From NCBI GenBank assembly GCA_934725735.1, contig CAKVCP010000120.1:1-6650 (forward strand): DNA of 6,650 bases, read 5' to 3'. Positions 5,798-6,650 of this stretch are shown here, piece after piece (within the stretch, counting starts at the first letter, position 1; every line of letters begins with the position of its first letter). A program made the translations under genes and the position numbers. The notes beneath the pieces were generated by a model. The model ran no database searches. It was given only the letters and a program-made list of their open reading frames with translations, and was not told where the DNA came from. Origin of the DNA: an uncultured Thermoguttaceae bacterium (GTDB lineage Bacteria > Planctomycetota > Planctomycetia > Pirellulales > Thermoguttaceae).

Positions 5798-6650
5798 GTG
5801 ACCTCGCAACAACTGAAAAACTCGATTCTCCAGATGGCCGTTCAGGGCCTTCTCGTCCCTCAAGACCCGAACGACGAACCCGCGTCCGTCCTCTTGCAAC
5901 GGATTCGCGAAGAGAAGCAGAAACTCGTCAAAGAGGGGAAAATCAAGAAGGATAAACACTCTTCCGTGATTTTTCGAGGTTCCGATAACTTGCCTTATGA
6001 GAGCCGCGATAATTCGACCCCCGTTTGCATCGCCGAACAAATTCCGTTCGAGATTCCTGAGTCTTGGGAATGGGCGCGGTTGGGGGAGGTTGGAAATACC
6101 AACATTGGACTTACATATAAGCCTCAAGACGTAAGTCAGACGGATGGAACTATTGTCCTTCGTTCAAATAATATCCAAAAAGACAAAATTTGTTATCAGA
6201 ATATAATTAAAGTCAAATCGTCGGTTCCTGAACGTGCTCTTATTCATAAAGGTGATCTCCTCATCTGCGCACGAAACGGAAGTCGTGCTCTTGTAGGGAA
6301 GTCGGCTATCGTTGACAAGGATGGAATGGCTTTTGGCGCTTTCATGGCGAAATTTAGTAGCCCATTCAACAAATATATACACGTTTTTTTGAACTCTAAC
6401 TATTTTAGATCTCAATTGGAAGGCGTAGGAACGGAAACAATTAATCAAATAACTCAAGAGAGGTTGCGCTCTCAGCTCATCCCCATTCCTCCCCTAGCGG
6501 AACAGCGCCGCATAGTGGCGAAGCTAGAAGAGCTCCTCCCGTTAGTGGAAGAATATGGCAAAGCGGAATCGACGCTAACGACGCTTAACGCAACCTTCCC
6601 CGATGCGCTCAAAAAGTCGATCCTTCAAGACGCCGTCCAGGGAAAGCTTG
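5798..6650 (+). CDS. hsdS: Type I restriction-modification system, S (specificity) subunit, 3' truncated by window edge
   Basis: The first 284 codons are present and open to the edge; a complete HsdS of this type would normally be about 400-600 residues. It selects the bipartite DNA target and holds two HsdM subunits. The N-terminal conserved segment begins LKNSILQMAVQGLLVPQDP (residues 6-24), followed by a charged helical stretch with RIREEKQKLVKEGKIKKDK. The first target-recognition domain is introduced by IPESWEWARLGE (from residue 86) and ends near IPPLAEQRRIVAKLEELL (from residue 230), which starts the central conserved coiled-coil helix. At residues 271-284, LKKSILQDAVQGKL repeats the N-terminal segment. 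This marks entry into the second half, so the second recognition domain lies beyond the window. GTG 5798 is chosen because of the AAAGG six bases upstream and because the conserved N-terminus requires it. The recognition-domain DNA is strikingly AT-rich compared with its flanks. Confidence 0.95.
   Translation, partial: MTSQQLKNSILQMAVQGLLVPQDPNDEPASVLLQRIREEKQKLVKEGKIKKDKHSSVIFRGSDNLPYESRDNSTPVCIAEQIPFEIPESWEWARLGEVGNTNIGLTYKPQDVSQTDGTIVLRSNNIQKDKICYQNIIKVKSSVPERALIHKGDLLICARNGSRALVGKSAIVDKDGMAFGAFMAKFSSPFNKYIHVFLNSNYFRSQLEGVGTETINQITQERLRSQLIPIPPLAEQRRIVAKLEELLPLVEEYGKAESTLTTLNATFPDALKKSILQDAVQGKL

Overview
This is a bacterial window of about 6.65 kb. Protein-coding sequence covers most of it, all on the + strand. 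Codons favour GCG, TCG, GTC and GAC, and the predicted starts include TTG (MATE gene) and GTG (hsdS). The genes have Shine-Dalgarno-like sites. The sequence does not name the organism: both protein families are spread across many phyla, so I do not assign taxonomy beyond Bacteria.

Layout. (1) Positions 1-142 are a tandem array of a 12-bp unit that begins at or before the left edge. A spacer of about 200 bp follows. Neither has a confidently called gene, although one minus-strand frame runs open through both and is discussed below. (2) Positions 343-1686 encode a complete MATE-family multidrug/cation antiporter. (3) A short intergenic region carries a plausible Rho-independent terminator (about 1707-1735), which separates the transporter from what follows. 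(4) Positions 1845 to the right edge form a type I restriction-modification locus in the order hsdR, hsdM, hsdS. hsdR and hsdM are complete. hsdS is cut by the window edge at the start of its second half.

How the genes work together. HsdM (N6-adenine methyltransferase) and HsdS (DNA specificity) would form the modification enzyme. Adding HsdR (PD-(D/E)xK nuclease plus superfamily 2 translocase) would make the full restriction complex, which cuts DNA lacking the host methylation mark. All catalytic motifs I looked for in HsdR and HsdM are intact, so the system looks functional as far as it can be seen. The recognition sequence cannot be predicted from sequence alone. The MATE transporter shows no evident functional link to the restriction locus.

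I see no clearly undescribed system here. The points most worth a second look are the 12-bp array, whose only variable base is silent in one minus-strand frame, and the sharp drop in GC content over the first target-recognition domain of hsdS, which suggests domain replacement.
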